The notes under the pieces are model-generated. The model saw only the letters and a list, made by a program, of their open reading frames with translations. It was not told the origin of the DNA and made no database searches. The position numbers and the translations under genes are program-made. 64,000 bases of DNA from J054 sp963850255. GTDB taxonomy: Bacteria > Pseudomonadota > Gammaproteobacteria > Steroidobacterales > GCA-2729495. Positions 9,994 through 17,056 of this stretch are shown here, in pieces. The DNA lies in contig CAWKLL010000035.1 in NCBI GenBank assembly GCA_963850255.1, positions 1 to 64,000 on the forward strand, given 5' to 3'. Position 1 is the first letter of the stretch. Every line of letters starts with the position of its first letter.

Positions 9994-10024
9994 TAAAAAA
10001 CCCCGGCACCGGGCCGGGGTTTTA
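9994..10024 (-). terminator. Intrinsic terminator of the BI-1/YccA gene
   Basis: GC-rich hairpin CCCCGG-CCGGTG-CCGGGG followed on the minus strand by TTTTTT. It lies 22 bp past the stop of the reverse-strand YccA-like gene. The A-run on the other side would also allow weaker termination of plus-strand transcripts. Confidence 0.85.
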
Positions 10025-10045
10025 GTGTCTCAGGTCAGCAGAATC

Positions 10046-10750
10046 TCAGTCGTCGCCGGCAATACCCAGCAGTGCGAGGAGATTGATGAACAGATTAAAG
10101 ATGCTCAGATAGATGCCGTAGGTTGCCATGATGTAGTTGGTCTGGCCGCCGTTAATGATCCGGCTGGTATCGAACAGGATAAAACCACTCATCAGCAAAA
10201 TGATGGCTGAAGAGATGGCCATGGACAGCGCCGGGATCTGGAAAAACAGATTCCCCAGCGCGGCGATCAGCACCACCATGAAGCCGGCAAACAGGAAGCC
10301 GCCCATAAAGCTGAAGTCACGTTTGCTGGTCAGTGCGTAGGCCGACAATCCCGCAAAAATCAGTCCGGTGCCGCCCATAGCTGTGGCGATAATTTCCGGC
10401 CCCTTCGGCAGGGATAGATAAGAGGTCAGCAGGGGACCCAGTCCCAGTCCAAGCATGCCGGTAATCGCGAAGATCACGGCAATGCCGGCGCTTGAATTGG
10501 CCGTTCGGGGTAGCACGAAAATACCCAATACCATCGCCACGCCCACTGAGATCAGATAGGTCATGGGCGGCAAGGCCAGCGCCATGGATACGGCGGCGGT
10601 AATTGCGCTGAAAAATAGGGTTGCGGCCAGCAATATGTAGGTGTTTTTCAGTACCTTGTTGGTAGCCAGCGCAGATTCCTGCACTGTGGCCTGGCGAATC
10701 GCCTCGACACCACCACTGCTGCGTATGTAATCCCGGTCAGACAAGCCCAT
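10046..10750 (-). CDS. Bax inhibitor-1 / YccA family membrane protein
   Basis: 234-residue protein with seven hydrophobic segments spread from residue ~38 to the C-terminus. It shows the BI-1 family pattern: short cytoplasmic N-terminus (ATVQESALATNKVLKNTYILLA), a central block FAITGMLGLGLGPLLTSYL, and terminal SGFILFDTSRIINGGQTNYIMATYGIYLSIFNLFINLLALLG. E. coli YccA interacts with FtsH and protects SecY; YbhL and YbgL-type relatives are uncharacterised. A GGAG ribosome site lies 9-10 nt before the ATG. It is a single-gene unit with its own terminator. Confidence 0.92.
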   Translation of the reverse strand: MGLSDRDYIRSSGGVEAIRQATVQESALATNKVLKNTYILLAATLFFSAITAAVSMALALPPMTYLISVGVAMVLGIFVLPRTANSSAGIAVIFAITGMLGLGLGPLLTSYLSLPKGPEIIATAMGGTGLIFAGLSAYALTSKRDFSFMGGFLFAGFMVVLIAALGNLFFQIPALSMAISSAIILLMSGFILFDTSRIINGGQTNYIMATYGIYLSIFNLFINLLALLGIAGDD

Positions 10751-10992
10751 CTATTTACTCCAATTAGGACCTCTTTAGTACGACATGAATTTTAACACAG
10801 GGTTCAGCGCCGGCGCGGTGGCTTGCCACGAGTTTCCCGATTCAATACGACGAGAAAAGGGCGCCCCGAGTGGGCTAATATTGCGCCCCGCGGTGGCCCT
10901 GATGCCGAGCAAAACTCGAGCAAATTGGTCAAGGCGGGCCTACTAAGGGTAAACAGTTTTCGAGAAATAGTACATAACATATTGTTTTAAAA

Positions 10993-11080
10993 GGAGAGGT
11001 GGCAGAGTGGTCGAATGCGGCGGTCTTGAAAACCGTTGACCCGCAAGGGTCCGGGGGTTCGAATCCCTCCCTCTCCGCCA
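10993..11080 (+). tRNA. tRNA-Ser(UGA)
   Basis: 88-nt class II tRNA with CCA encoded. The acceptor GGAGAGG pairs with CCTCTCC. The anticodon loop CTTGAAA places TGA at 11027-11029. The long variable arm GACCCGCAAGGGTC is typical of tRNA-Ser, and the T-arm has GGTTCGAATCC. The gene is followed by a terminator at 11102 and, 3.2 kb away, by a decayed partial copy at 14273-14336. Confidence 0.97.
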
Positions 11081-11101
11081 TTTAAAACAACGGCTTACGA
11101 T

Positions 11102-11124
11102 AAACCGCCTTCGGGCGGTTTTTC
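11102..11124 (+). terminator. Intrinsic terminator after tRNA-Ser
   Basis: AAACCGCC-TTCG-GGCGGTTT hairpin running into TTTTCTTT, 22 bp after the tRNA CCA end. Confidence 0.88.
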
Positions 11125-11249
11125 TTTGCTGGTGACTTTTTGGCTGACGGGCCTGTATCAACTGGATCAGTTCATGCAGGCCCGTCAGCGCCGTTTTCAG
11201 GATCAGGCGGTTCTGCGTCTCACCCCGGCCAGCAGACCGAGCGCGGCGC

Positions 11250-11530
11250 GCCACTTACTAGGGACGTGGTTTACCTGCAGGGGTTACTCGAGGTGCACAG
11301 TTTTCTGCGTGCCGCCATGCAGGCCGGTTACCCCTTGGCTGACCCGTCTGCTGCTTATCGGTAAATTCGATCTGGCAGACCTGGATGCCATCCGGATGCT
11401 GCGGGACGCCGGCCTGCTGACCGAGCTAAAGTACCTGCCGCCGTGGGCCACTGACCTGCGGTTCTTAGCCAGCTACCTGGCGTATTCCATGTTTCTCAAC
11501 GAAATAGACCTGGGGCCTGTGCTCTTCTGA
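11250..11530 (+). pseudogene. C-terminal remnant of a QEGLA-motif (DUF1704) family protein
   Basis: Two adjacent frames together resemble the C-terminal end of the so-called flavohemoglobin expression-modulating QEGLA family. One frame, about 11254-11340, reads TRDVVYLQGLLEVHSFLRAA. A second, about 11340-11530, reads LLLIGKFDLADLDAIRMLRD, then LKYLPPWATDLRFLASYLAY and NEIDLGPVLF. The frame break lies near 11335-11345. No N-terminal two-thirds (including the QEGLA motif) precedes it, because the terminator of tRNA-Ser is only 130 bp upstream. An open frame beginning at 11036 inside the tRNA is an artefact. I infer a truncated relic left by insertion or deletion next to the tRNA. The family call is from memory of conserved C-terminal wording and is moderate. 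Confidence 0.55.
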
Positions 11531-11580
11531 TACAGCGATCTGCTCTCGGCTCCGGACCCAATTTAGTTTGCAAAAACTGA

Positions 11581-11627
11581 GGGTCGGACCGATTTTCTAA
11601 CAAAAGCAATCGGTTCGACCCTTTTTT
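11581..11627. repeat. Long inverted repeat (REP/MITE-like or terminator)
   Basis: GGGTCGGACCGATT (11581-11594) and its inverted copy AATCGGTTCGACCC (11608-11621) form a 14-bp stem with one G-T wobble and a 13-nt loop, followed by TTTTTT. It could end plus-strand transcripts. The stem is longer than most terminators and resembles the two other large palindromes at 13387 and 13464, so a dispersed palindromic repeat is also possible. Confidence 0.7.
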
Positions 11628-11640
11628 CGCACGTGGCAAG

Positions 11641-12324
11641 TCATCCGGCGGCCGCGCGGCGGGCCTCCATGGCGGCGACCATCCGCTCGTGCTGTTCCCG
11701 GTGGAAAGCCAGCGGGTGCATGGTCGGCGAGACGCTCGGCCGCGCGCTCATCGCCTTGAACCAGCGGTGCAATCGCGGCGTGTCGTCCGGCCAGTGGTAG
11801 CCGGTGAGTTCTTCGTAGAGCGCAAGGCGCTCGAAAAACGGTAGAAACTGGAAGTCGATCAGCGTGATCTGCTCGCCGCAGAAATACGGTCCGTCGCCCA
11901 GCTTCGCCAGACCCTCGCGCTCGAGAAAATACAGTGCGTCGTCCAGGCCTTTCTTGGCCGTCGCTTTCTTTTCTGAGGTTTCGCTATCCCAAAGCAGCTT
12001 GGCCGCGGCCGGTCGCATGTGGTTATCGCAGTAGTCCATCCAGATGCGCGCCTGCGCGCGTCCGACCGGGTCGCCGGGCAGCAGGGCGGGCTGCGGAAAC
12101 ACCTCGTCGAGGTACTCGTTGATGATGGTCGACTCGTAGATCGACGTGCCTGCGTGTCGCAACACCGGCACCTTGCCGTACGGGGAGATCTCGGACCACC
12201 CTGCCGGCTTGTCGAACACGTCGACCTCTACGAGCTCGTAATCGACGCCCTTTTCCTCCAGCACCATCCGCGTACGCTGCGCGAAGGGGCAGGCGTCATA
12301 GCTGTACAGTTGAATATTGCTCAT
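11641..12324 (-). CDS. Glutathione S-transferase family protein
   Basis: 227-residue two-domain GST. The N-terminal thioredoxin fold (MSNIQLYSYDACPFAQRTRM) has CPFA with the putative catalytic Cys12, as in omega/dehydroascorbate-reductase-like GSTs. GKVPVLRH provides the cis-Pro and YESTIINEYLDEVFP the glutathione-contact Ser/Glu region. The helical C-terminal domain has the N-capping pattern ITLIDFQFLPFFERL. It likely uses glutathione to reduce or conjugate a small molecule in the cytoplasm. It starts 12 bp after the Tat-SDR stop, so the two form an operon. The pair lies inside the tRNA-Ser-bounded segment. Confidence 0.88.
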   Translation of the reverse strand: MSNIQLYSYDACPFAQRTRMVLEEKGVDYELVEVDVFDKPAGWSEISPYGKVPVLRHAGTSIYESTIINEYLDEVFPQPALLPGDPVGRAQARIWMDYCDNHMRPAAAKLLWDSETSEKKATAKKGLDDALYFLEREGLAKLGDGPYFCGEQITLIDFQFLPFFERLALYEELTGYHWPDDTPRLHRWFKAMSARPSVSPTMHPLAFHREQHERMVAAMEARRAAAG

Positions 12325-12336
12325 GTCTGGCTCTCG

Positions 12337-13221
12337 TCACAGGTGATCGCGAATGGTCAGGGGATTCTCCCAGAAACTCTCGATGCGACCGCGCTCGAAG
12401 GCGACCGGGTCGGCGGCGATGCGCTCGCGCATGGCCCGCGAGCCGGCCGCGTAGACGTCCGTGTTGCCTTGTGCCATGGCGTCGAACACCTCGCGCGCGT
12501 GTTCCTCCGGCGTCACGCCGCCGCCGCTATAGCCTGCCGGCGCGGCGCGGGTGTCGACGCCACCGGTGAAGATGCTGGCAACCAGCACCGGATCCCTGTC
12601 GAGTTCGGCGCGGACGCCGTTAGTCATAATCATGGCCGCCGCCTTGGAGATACTGTAGCCCGTGTACTCGGGCAGGCAGAACCAGGACGCGGCCGACAGG
12701 ACGTTGGCAATGGCGCCACCCCCATTCGATACGATGATGGGAGCGAACAGGCGCGTGAGTTCCGCTGGCGACCAGCAGTTGGTTTGAACCACACTCATGC
12801 AGTCGTCGAGCGACGACGCGGACAGGATGCGCCGTTCCTCAGGTTCGCGGCTGCCCGGGTAGGCGGCGTTGTTGATCAGCCAGGTGAGGTCCGTTGCTGC
12901 AGCCGCTGCCGCCGCCCGATGCTCGGGGACGTTGACATCGAGCTGCAACGGAACGACCCGATCCGGATCCAGCGCCACGAGCTTGGGGAAATGTTCCGGG
13001 TTCCGCGCGGTGGCGTAGACCTTTTTTGCGCCTCGCTCCAGCAGAATTTTGACGAAACCCAGTCCGACCCCCCGGTTGGAGCCGGTGACGAGCGCGACGC
13101 AGTCCTTCACCTGCGCGGTCTTGCCGGGTGTCGCGGAGCGCGCGGGTGCGGTGTCCTGGCCCACGGCCGCCGGGGCTGCGACGGCAAACGCCGCGCTGGA
13201 GAGCAGATCCCTTCGTTTCAT
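12337..13221 (-). CDS. Short-chain dehydrogenase with Tat-like signal
   Basis: 294-residue SDR. The N-terminus MKRRDLLSSAAFAVAAPAAV is a twin-arginine-like signal (KRRDLL, hydrophobic stretch, AxA-type site near AVG-QDT). The catalytic fold follows: VTGSNRGVGLGF cofactor loop, NNAAYPGS, ANVLSAASW with the Ser, and YTGYSISKAAA with Tyr-x-x-x-Lys. C-terminal residues FTGGVDTRAAPAGY look like the substrate-loop region. Tat export would allow the folded protein to leave with cofactor bound, as known for glucose-fructose oxidoreductase. The substrate is unknown. It is the first gene of an SDR-GST operon. Very GC-rich third positions (an antisense frame stays open throughout) suggest a different origin from neighbours. 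Confidence 0.83.
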   Translation of the reverse strand: MKRRDLLSSAAFAVAAPAAVGQDTAPARSATPGKTAQVKDCVALVTGSNRGVGLGFVKILLERGAKKVYATARNPEHFPKLVALDPDRVVPLQLDVNVPEHRAAAAAAATDLTWLINNAAYPGSREPEERRILSASSLDDCMSVVQTNCWSPAELTRLFAPIIVSNGGGAIANVLSAASWFCLPEYTGYSISKAAAMIMTNGVRAELDRDPVLVASIFTGGVDTRAAPAGYSGGGVTPEEHAREVFDAMAQGNTDVYAAGSRAMRERIAADPVAFERGRIESFWENPLTIRDHL

Positions 13222-13386
13222 CTTGAGGCTCCGGCTTCAGTCGTGTCGATCAACGGTTCACACTAATACATCTGCCACTCAGCCGGCATTCATTTCGTTG
13301 CGCCCGCCCGCGGTCCAGAATCTACCGGATTTAGGCGACAGTTTACTTCTAACCGCATCAATGAGCCGTCTCCAAAACGCCTCGAA

Positions 13387-13443
13387 GGTGCCGGGTCTAT
13401 TTTTTCCCACGCGATTTTTAGAAAATGGACCCGGCACCTTTTT
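13387..13443. repeat. Large palindrome, 17-bp stem
   Basis: GGTGCCGGGTCTATTTT (13387-13403) is inverted at 13422-13438 (AAAATGGACCCGGCACC) with a single T-G wobble and an 18-nt loop, followed by TTTTT. It stands in a gene-free stretch between the Tat-SDR start and the VPxPA remnant. Long AT-plus-GC palindromes of this kind are typical of dispersed REP-like elements; terminator activity on the plus strand is also possible. Confidence 0.7.
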
Positions 13444-13463
13444 ACGGTCGAGGCGAGCATGGC

Positions 13464-13501
13464 CGATGTCCGCTATCGGCTAGCAGCTAGCAGCGGACAT
13501 C
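13464..13501. repeat. Palindrome GATGTCCGCT...AGCGGACATC
   Basis: Ten-bp perfect stem at 13464-13473 and 13492-13501 with an 18-nt spacer that itself contains TAGCAGCTAGCA. No T-run follows, so it is not a classical terminator. It resembles short REP-like palindromes; copy number in the genome would decide. Confidence 0.6.
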
Positions 13502-13511
13502 CGCCAGACAA

Positions 13512-13537
13512 GAAAAACCCCGCACTCGGCGGGGTCT
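13512..13537 (-). terminator. Intrinsic terminator downstream of VPxPA-CTERM remnant
   Basis: Minus-strand hairpin ACCCCGCC-GAGT-GCGGGGT followed by TTTTTC, 23 bp after the stop codon at 13560-13562. Its presence suggests that the remnant was once a complete transcription unit. Confidence 0.75.
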
Positions 13538-13559
13538 CTTGGCTTGCTTCCAGTGGCGC

Positions 13560-13930
13560 TTAGACAAACTTCTTTCGTCTCACTAAGCCGAGCAGGCCTA
13601 AACCAGACCCGAACAACCAGGCCGCGGCGGGGATTGGCCCGACCGCTGCCTCGGACCACGCAGTCGAAAATGGACCTGAGAGGAGCCCGACGAAATTCGG
13701 ATTCGACCATCCAAAACCGAAGTTAGTACTGCTTGCGCCTGTATAACTGGTCCCAACGATAGTAACCGTGGCACTGTCGAGGACGGTGAAGCTCGTTGAG
13801 GTGGAACCAGCGGATCCGACACTGGTAGGTGTTGGGCTGACAGCATTGAAAGAGTCGGACTGTCAACAAAAATTGTCAGCGTTACGTTAAATGCAGTGAC
13901 AAGCCGCGCGATTAAAAAATCTGTGGCCAC
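13560..13930 (-). pseudogene. VPxPA/PEP-CTERM-type sorted protein, decayed
   Basis: The minus-strand frame ending at 13560 gives a Ser/Thr-rich surface-protein sequence (SPTPTSVGSAGSTSTSFTVL, later TNFGFGWSNPNFVG). It ends in a sorting tail GPIPAAAWLFGSGLGLLG plus LVRRKKFV: a PxPA motif, a hydrophobic helix and a basic end, as recognised by exosortase-type systems. A TGA interrupts this frame at about 13863. Upstream, the neighbouring frame continues with similar sequence (VTAFNVTLTIFVDS), so one indel probably separates them. No signal peptide or start is found, so it is truncated as well as shifted. The tail is nearly identical to that of the remnant at 30025-30621. Confidence 0.7.
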
Positions 13931-14272
13931 TCGGTGGCCCTATTATTTGTTACTCAGATAGTGCTGGTGTATCGCTATGTAAAGGCCGCGTGATGCGTTC
14001 TAAACAAAATTCGTAGGCCCAATGTTCCCCGTGATCACCGAACGCTCAGACGCCCTGCGACAACCTGCGCCGGCATTACTCCCAGGGCAACCCGCTGCCC
14101 TCGACCCGCAGCCTGGCGTCGGGTCTCTTGAGCAATTCGCGCATTGTTTGCCGCAACTTTGTCTCGAATGGCCGGATTCCTGAGAAAAGTCGGGTAACAT
14201 CCAAAACTAGTCTAATGTCGGAATACCAAGCACTGTCAGTGTTTCTGCATGTCTGAGTTTTCTGTGCTGTAT
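13931..14272. other. Gene-free stretch before the tRNA-Ser relic
   Basis: About 340 bp with no frame that I can support on either strand. A 66-codon reverse frame at 14000-14200 has Cys/Ser/Gly-rich composition and looks like chance. It probably consists of decayed accessory DNA. Confidence 0.5.
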
Positions 14273-14336
14273 GGAGAGGCGGACTTGAAAAACGTTGACC
14301 CGCAAGGGTCCGGGGCTTCGAATCCCGCCACTTCCG
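14273..14336 (+). repeat. Decayed partial copy of tRNA-Ser (putative attachment-site repeat)
   Basis: Compared with tRNA-Ser at 10993, this stretch keeps GGAGAGG (the acceptor 5' strand), lacks the D-arm, and resumes at CTTGAAAA. A perfect 23-nt match follows (14293-14315 versus 11034-11056, covering the variable arm), then a T-arm-like part with several substitutions (CTTCGAATCCCGCC). It cannot fold into a working tRNA. Same orientation and 3.2 kb spacing make it a candidate for the far end of an old tRNA-targeted insertion. Confidence 0.75.
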
Positions 14337-14501
14337 TCGCGGTAGCTCGGCTAGTTCGCCATGCTTTGCCCGTCTTGTTACTGCGTGGTCGTCAGTCAGT
14401 TTTCTTTTGGCTGTGCCTCCGGGTCTGCAGCTGCGGACGCTGCCGGCAGCGCACAGCCGTTGCCGGTTGCCGGTACGAACAGTTCTCCCGGGAGACTATC
14501 C

Positions 14502-14873
14502 ATGTCACAGCCGCTCAAGGCCTGTCCTGATTCGCCGAATTGCGTCTGTTCGGAGCACGCGGACGGAACGCACGAGATAGCGCCGCTGGCCTTCAGCGGT
14601 GATCCTGATCTTGCCTGGGCCGATGTTATTGCCGCCGTTAAAAGTCTGCCGCGCACAACCATCGTCGAATCCGGAGCCGCCTCCCTGCAGGCCGAATCGC
14701 GGAGTCTGCTGTTTCGCTTTGTGGACGATCTGGAGCTGCGGCTGGATGCTGACGCCGGCGTTATTCATGTCCGCTCAGCGTCGCGAGTCGGCTATGGCGA
14801 TATGGGAGTAAACCGCCGACGCGTCGAGCAACTGCGCGGAGAGTTCACCGCGTTGCAGAGCAAATCTCGCTAG
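14502..14873 (+). CDS. DUF1499 family protein
   Basis: 123-residue protein starting MSQPLKACPDSPNCVCSE, the DUF1499 hallmark (CPDxPNCVxS) at its N-terminus. It continues with LAWADVIAAVKSLPRTTIVE and ends DDLELRLDADAGVIHVRSASRVGYGDMGVNRRRVEQLR, matching the family's conserved RSASRxGxxDxGxNRxR end. The start at 14502 has GGGAG 7 nt upstream; the frame is open further upstream, but that part is not family-like. The function is unknown. It is the first apparently intact gene after the tRNA-Ser relic. Confidence 0.85.
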   Translation: MSQPLKACPDSPNCVCSEHADGTHEIAPLAFSGDPDLAWADVIAAVKSLPRTTIVESGAASLQAESRSLLFRFVDDLELRLDADAGVIHVRSASRVGYGDMGVNRRRVEQLRGEFTALQSKSR

Positions 14874-14939
14874 TTCGCCCGCTAGAGGCCGTCGCCGGGC
14901 CGGGCTGTTAATATTTTTATGGAGATAAGCAGGAAGCTG

Positions 14940-15506
14940 ATGATGAGCACACAGACATCCCGTCAATTTGTCCGCTGGCTTCTCTGCGCCACCTTAATAC
15001 TGCTTGCGCAGACAGTGCAGGCTGATGCCAACCGGGGTGAACTGGCCGGGCACCGCCTGGGCGAGCGCGTGGCGCTGGACCTCGTGGCTGCCAGCAAGCC
15101 GCAGCCGGATGGCAGTCTCAAAATTTCAGTGGCGGGAGCAGGGGACGAATTCGATGCCGTGTATCTTTACACCACGCCGATCAGCGGCGCCGTCGGCAAA
15201 ATCGCGCTGTCGCGCACTGTAGCGACGATGGAGGCGGCACGGGCTCTGGCCATGGAGATCAAAGGCCGCGCGGAGGCTGATTACCCCGCCTGGGAGCGAC
15301 TGCGTGCGCCCGTGTCGATGGGCAAAAAGGGCGGTGAGATGCTCAGCCGCCTGCAACAACCCCCATATGCGTTAATCGTGTTCTACCGTCCGTCGGCAGA
15401 CAGCTTCGAAGTCGTCCTTGAGCTCGAATACTCCGGAAAAGCGAAACAGCGTAAGGCCTGGCGAGCGCTGGCCGGCCAGGAACGCGACAGTCTCGCAGCG
15501 CCATGA
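14940..15506 (+). CDS. Exported protein of unknown function
   Basis: About 188 residues. AGGAAG sits just before two tandem ATGs (14940, 14943). The N-terminus has a Sec signal (RWLLCATLILLAQTVQADA), so the protein is periplasmic or secreted. The mature part is mixed alpha/beta with YLYTTPISGAVGKIALSRTV and LIVFYRPSADSFEVVLELEY. I do not recognise a domain. Its last codons overlap the next GST gene by 4 bp (ATGA-type), indicating translational coupling. Confidence 0.65.
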   Translation: MMSTQTSRQFVRWLLCATLILLAQTVQADANRGELAGHRLGERVALDLVAASKPQPDGSLKISVAGAGDEFDAVYLYTTPISGAVGKIALSRTVATMEAARALAMEIKGRAEADYPAWERLRAPVSMGKKGGEMLSRLQQPPYALIVFYRPSADSFEVVLELEYSGKAKQRKAWRALAGQERDSLAAP

Positions 15507-16132
15507 GGCTTTTCAATTTTGATCGCGCGCCCAGTCCGCGCCGGGTGAGGATTTTTCTGGCTGAAAAACAGCTTGAGATACCGCGCATCAATGTTGATTT
15601 GTATGCCATGCAGCAGCTGTCTGCGGAGTTCCTGGCAATTAATCCGGGCGGCACGGTGCCGGTGCTGGAAACAGACGATGGCAGTTACCTCACCGAGGGG
15701 CTGGCTATTTGTCACTACATCGAGAGTCTCTATCCCGAGCCACCGCTGCTGGGTAGCGGCGCGCTGGAACAGGCCCGGGTGCTGATGTGGAATGGCATTT
15801 GCGAGCAGGAGGGGCAGCCCGCCGTGGCAGAAACCCTGCGTAACCTGTCGCCGGGTTTTCGGGATCATGTTTTCCCGGGCCCGCTAAACATCGCTCAGCG
15901 GCCGGAGTTGGTGGAGCGAGGTAAAGCGCGCATGCAACAGTTTTTCGCCCGCATCGAAGATCAGTTGGCCAGCCATCAATATCTCGCCGGTGACAATTTC
16001 AGCTTCGCCGATATCACTCTGTTGACCACCGTCGACTTCGCCCGCTGGGTGCGCGTGGACGCGGGACGTGGTAACCCGGCGCTCGCGGCGTGGCACAAAA
16101 AGGTGAGTGCGCGTCCCAGCAGTGCCGCCTAG
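15503..16132 (+). CDS. Glutathione S-transferase family protein
   Basis: 209-residue GST. The N-terminal thioredoxin fold is MRLFNFDRAPSPRRVRIFLA, with SPRR at the place of the catalytic Ser/Cys; GGTVPVLETDDG is the cis-Pro loop and YLTEGLAICHYIESLYP follows. The all-helical C-domain has DNFSFADITLLTTVDFAR. It resembles the bacterial Gst relatives that start RLF and carry a Ser in the active loop. The substrate cannot be inferred. Start codon overlaps the upstream exported-protein gene. It differs clearly from the CPFA-type GST at 11641. Confidence 0.88.
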   Translation: MRLFNFDRAPSPRRVRIFLAEKQLEIPRINVDLYAMQQLSAEFLAINPGGTVPVLETDDGSYLTEGLAICHYIESLYPEPPLLGSGALEQARVLMWNGICEQEGQPAVAETLRNLSPGFRDHVFPGPLNIAQRPELVERGKARMQQFFARIEDQLASHQYLAGDNFSFADITLLTTVDFARWVRVDAGRGNPALAAWHKKVSARPSSAA

Positions 16133-16201
16133 TCGGCTAAGGCAGCTGCAGGTTTTGGCGCTGCCCGGCAATCCGGCAATACATTCGGTCTGAAGCTTGC
16201 G

Positions 16202-17041
16202 TTACGTAGCGGCGTCGAGCTGGAACGTCAGCGAGGCCCAGAAGCTCTCCCATTCAGCATCGGGGTCGTTTTCGACTTCAATGATATGCACGGACTTGAT
16301 CAGCCAGGTGCCGGGTGTATCCAGCTGTAATACGGCGCGGCCATTACCATCTGTGCGTATTTTCTGCTTGGCCTGGGGATTTTCTGCGGTGAACGCCACC
16401 ACCAGCAGGTCGCCGATAGGGCGTCCCAGGTAGCGCAGTTCAACGGGCAAAGCCGCACCTGGCGCCAGCGCGTAGGGATCGCGTAAAGGAATCAGTTCCA
16501 GTGTGTAGCCAAGTTCTGTGTCGAAGCCTTCGCCATTTGCGGCTGCGCGGTCGCGCACCAGCGCCTTGGCGCAGCGTGAATAATACTCGCGGGCGTCCTG
16601 CTCACCCTCGCCACGTTCCTCGCGCACCGTTTGTACCCAGTCGAGCCCTTCCTTGTTGAGGTAATTGTTGAAGGTCGGCGGATCAATCTGCACGAAGGAG
16701 CGCGTGCTTCGGTAACCGATCAGCTCACTGCCTTTGCCCGTGGCGATAAAGTGTCCGGCCGGATCATCGCCGATCATGCCCTGCACCGGCTGTTGTCCTG
16801 CGGGTCCGGTCACTGAATAATCAGTAAACCAGTTGGGGATCAGCGGCTGGCTGGTACCGGTAAAATCCTCGCCCACGCGCAGCCAAACGGAAACCTTGTC
16901 TCCGGCGGCGGGGCGAAAATCTGACGGTTCGACCCAGAAGTCGTGGGCCATGGCATGGCTGGTGGCAAACAGCAGGGCCAGCAGGCTTAAACCGGCAAGC
17001 CTCGGCCGAGCATTGAATACAGGCAGTTTAGAGTCGCTCAT
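16202..17041 (-). CDS. DUF4198 family periplasmic protein
   Basis: 279-residue exported protein. A signal peptide ends at AMA-HDFWVEPSDF, and the mature N-terminal HDFW is the family hallmark and a possible metal ligand site. It then has an Ig-like beta domain (VSVWLRVGEDFTG), a middle with DPPTFNNYLNKEGLDW, and a C-terminal domain TDGNGRAVLQLDTPGTWLIKSVHIIE. DUF4198 proteins often accompany nickel/cobalt or other metal transporters. Here it is divergent from a HupE/UreJ-type gene with only 15 bp between start codons, so their promoters must overlap the coding regions. A metal-handling role is inferred from family and context. Confidence 0.85.
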   Translation of the reverse strand: MSDSKLPVFNARPRLAGLSLLALLFATSHAMAHDFWVEPSDFRPAAGDKVSVWLRVGEDFTGTSQPLIPNWFTDYSVTGPAGQQPVQGMIGDDPAGHFIATGKGSELIGYRSTRSFVQIDPPTFNNYLNKEGLDWVQTVREERGEGEQDAREYYSRCAKALVRDRAAANGEGFDTELGYTLELIPLRDPYALAPGAALPVELRYLGRPIGDLLVVAFTAENPQAKQKIRTDGNGRAVLQLDTPGTWLIKSVHIIEVENDPDAEWESFWASLTFQLDAAT

Positions 17042-17056
17042 GGCAGCAAGAGTCGC

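Noticed and set aside
11036..11530. 164-codon frame starting inside tRNA-Ser
   Set aside because: Its first codons are tRNA variable and T-arm sequence; only the last third resembles protein and is reported as the QEGLA relic.
12019..13266. 415-codon plus-strand frame over the GST and Tat-SDR genes
   Set aside because: The GST and SDR on the minus strand carry complete motifs; the opposite frame is open only because of high third-position GC.
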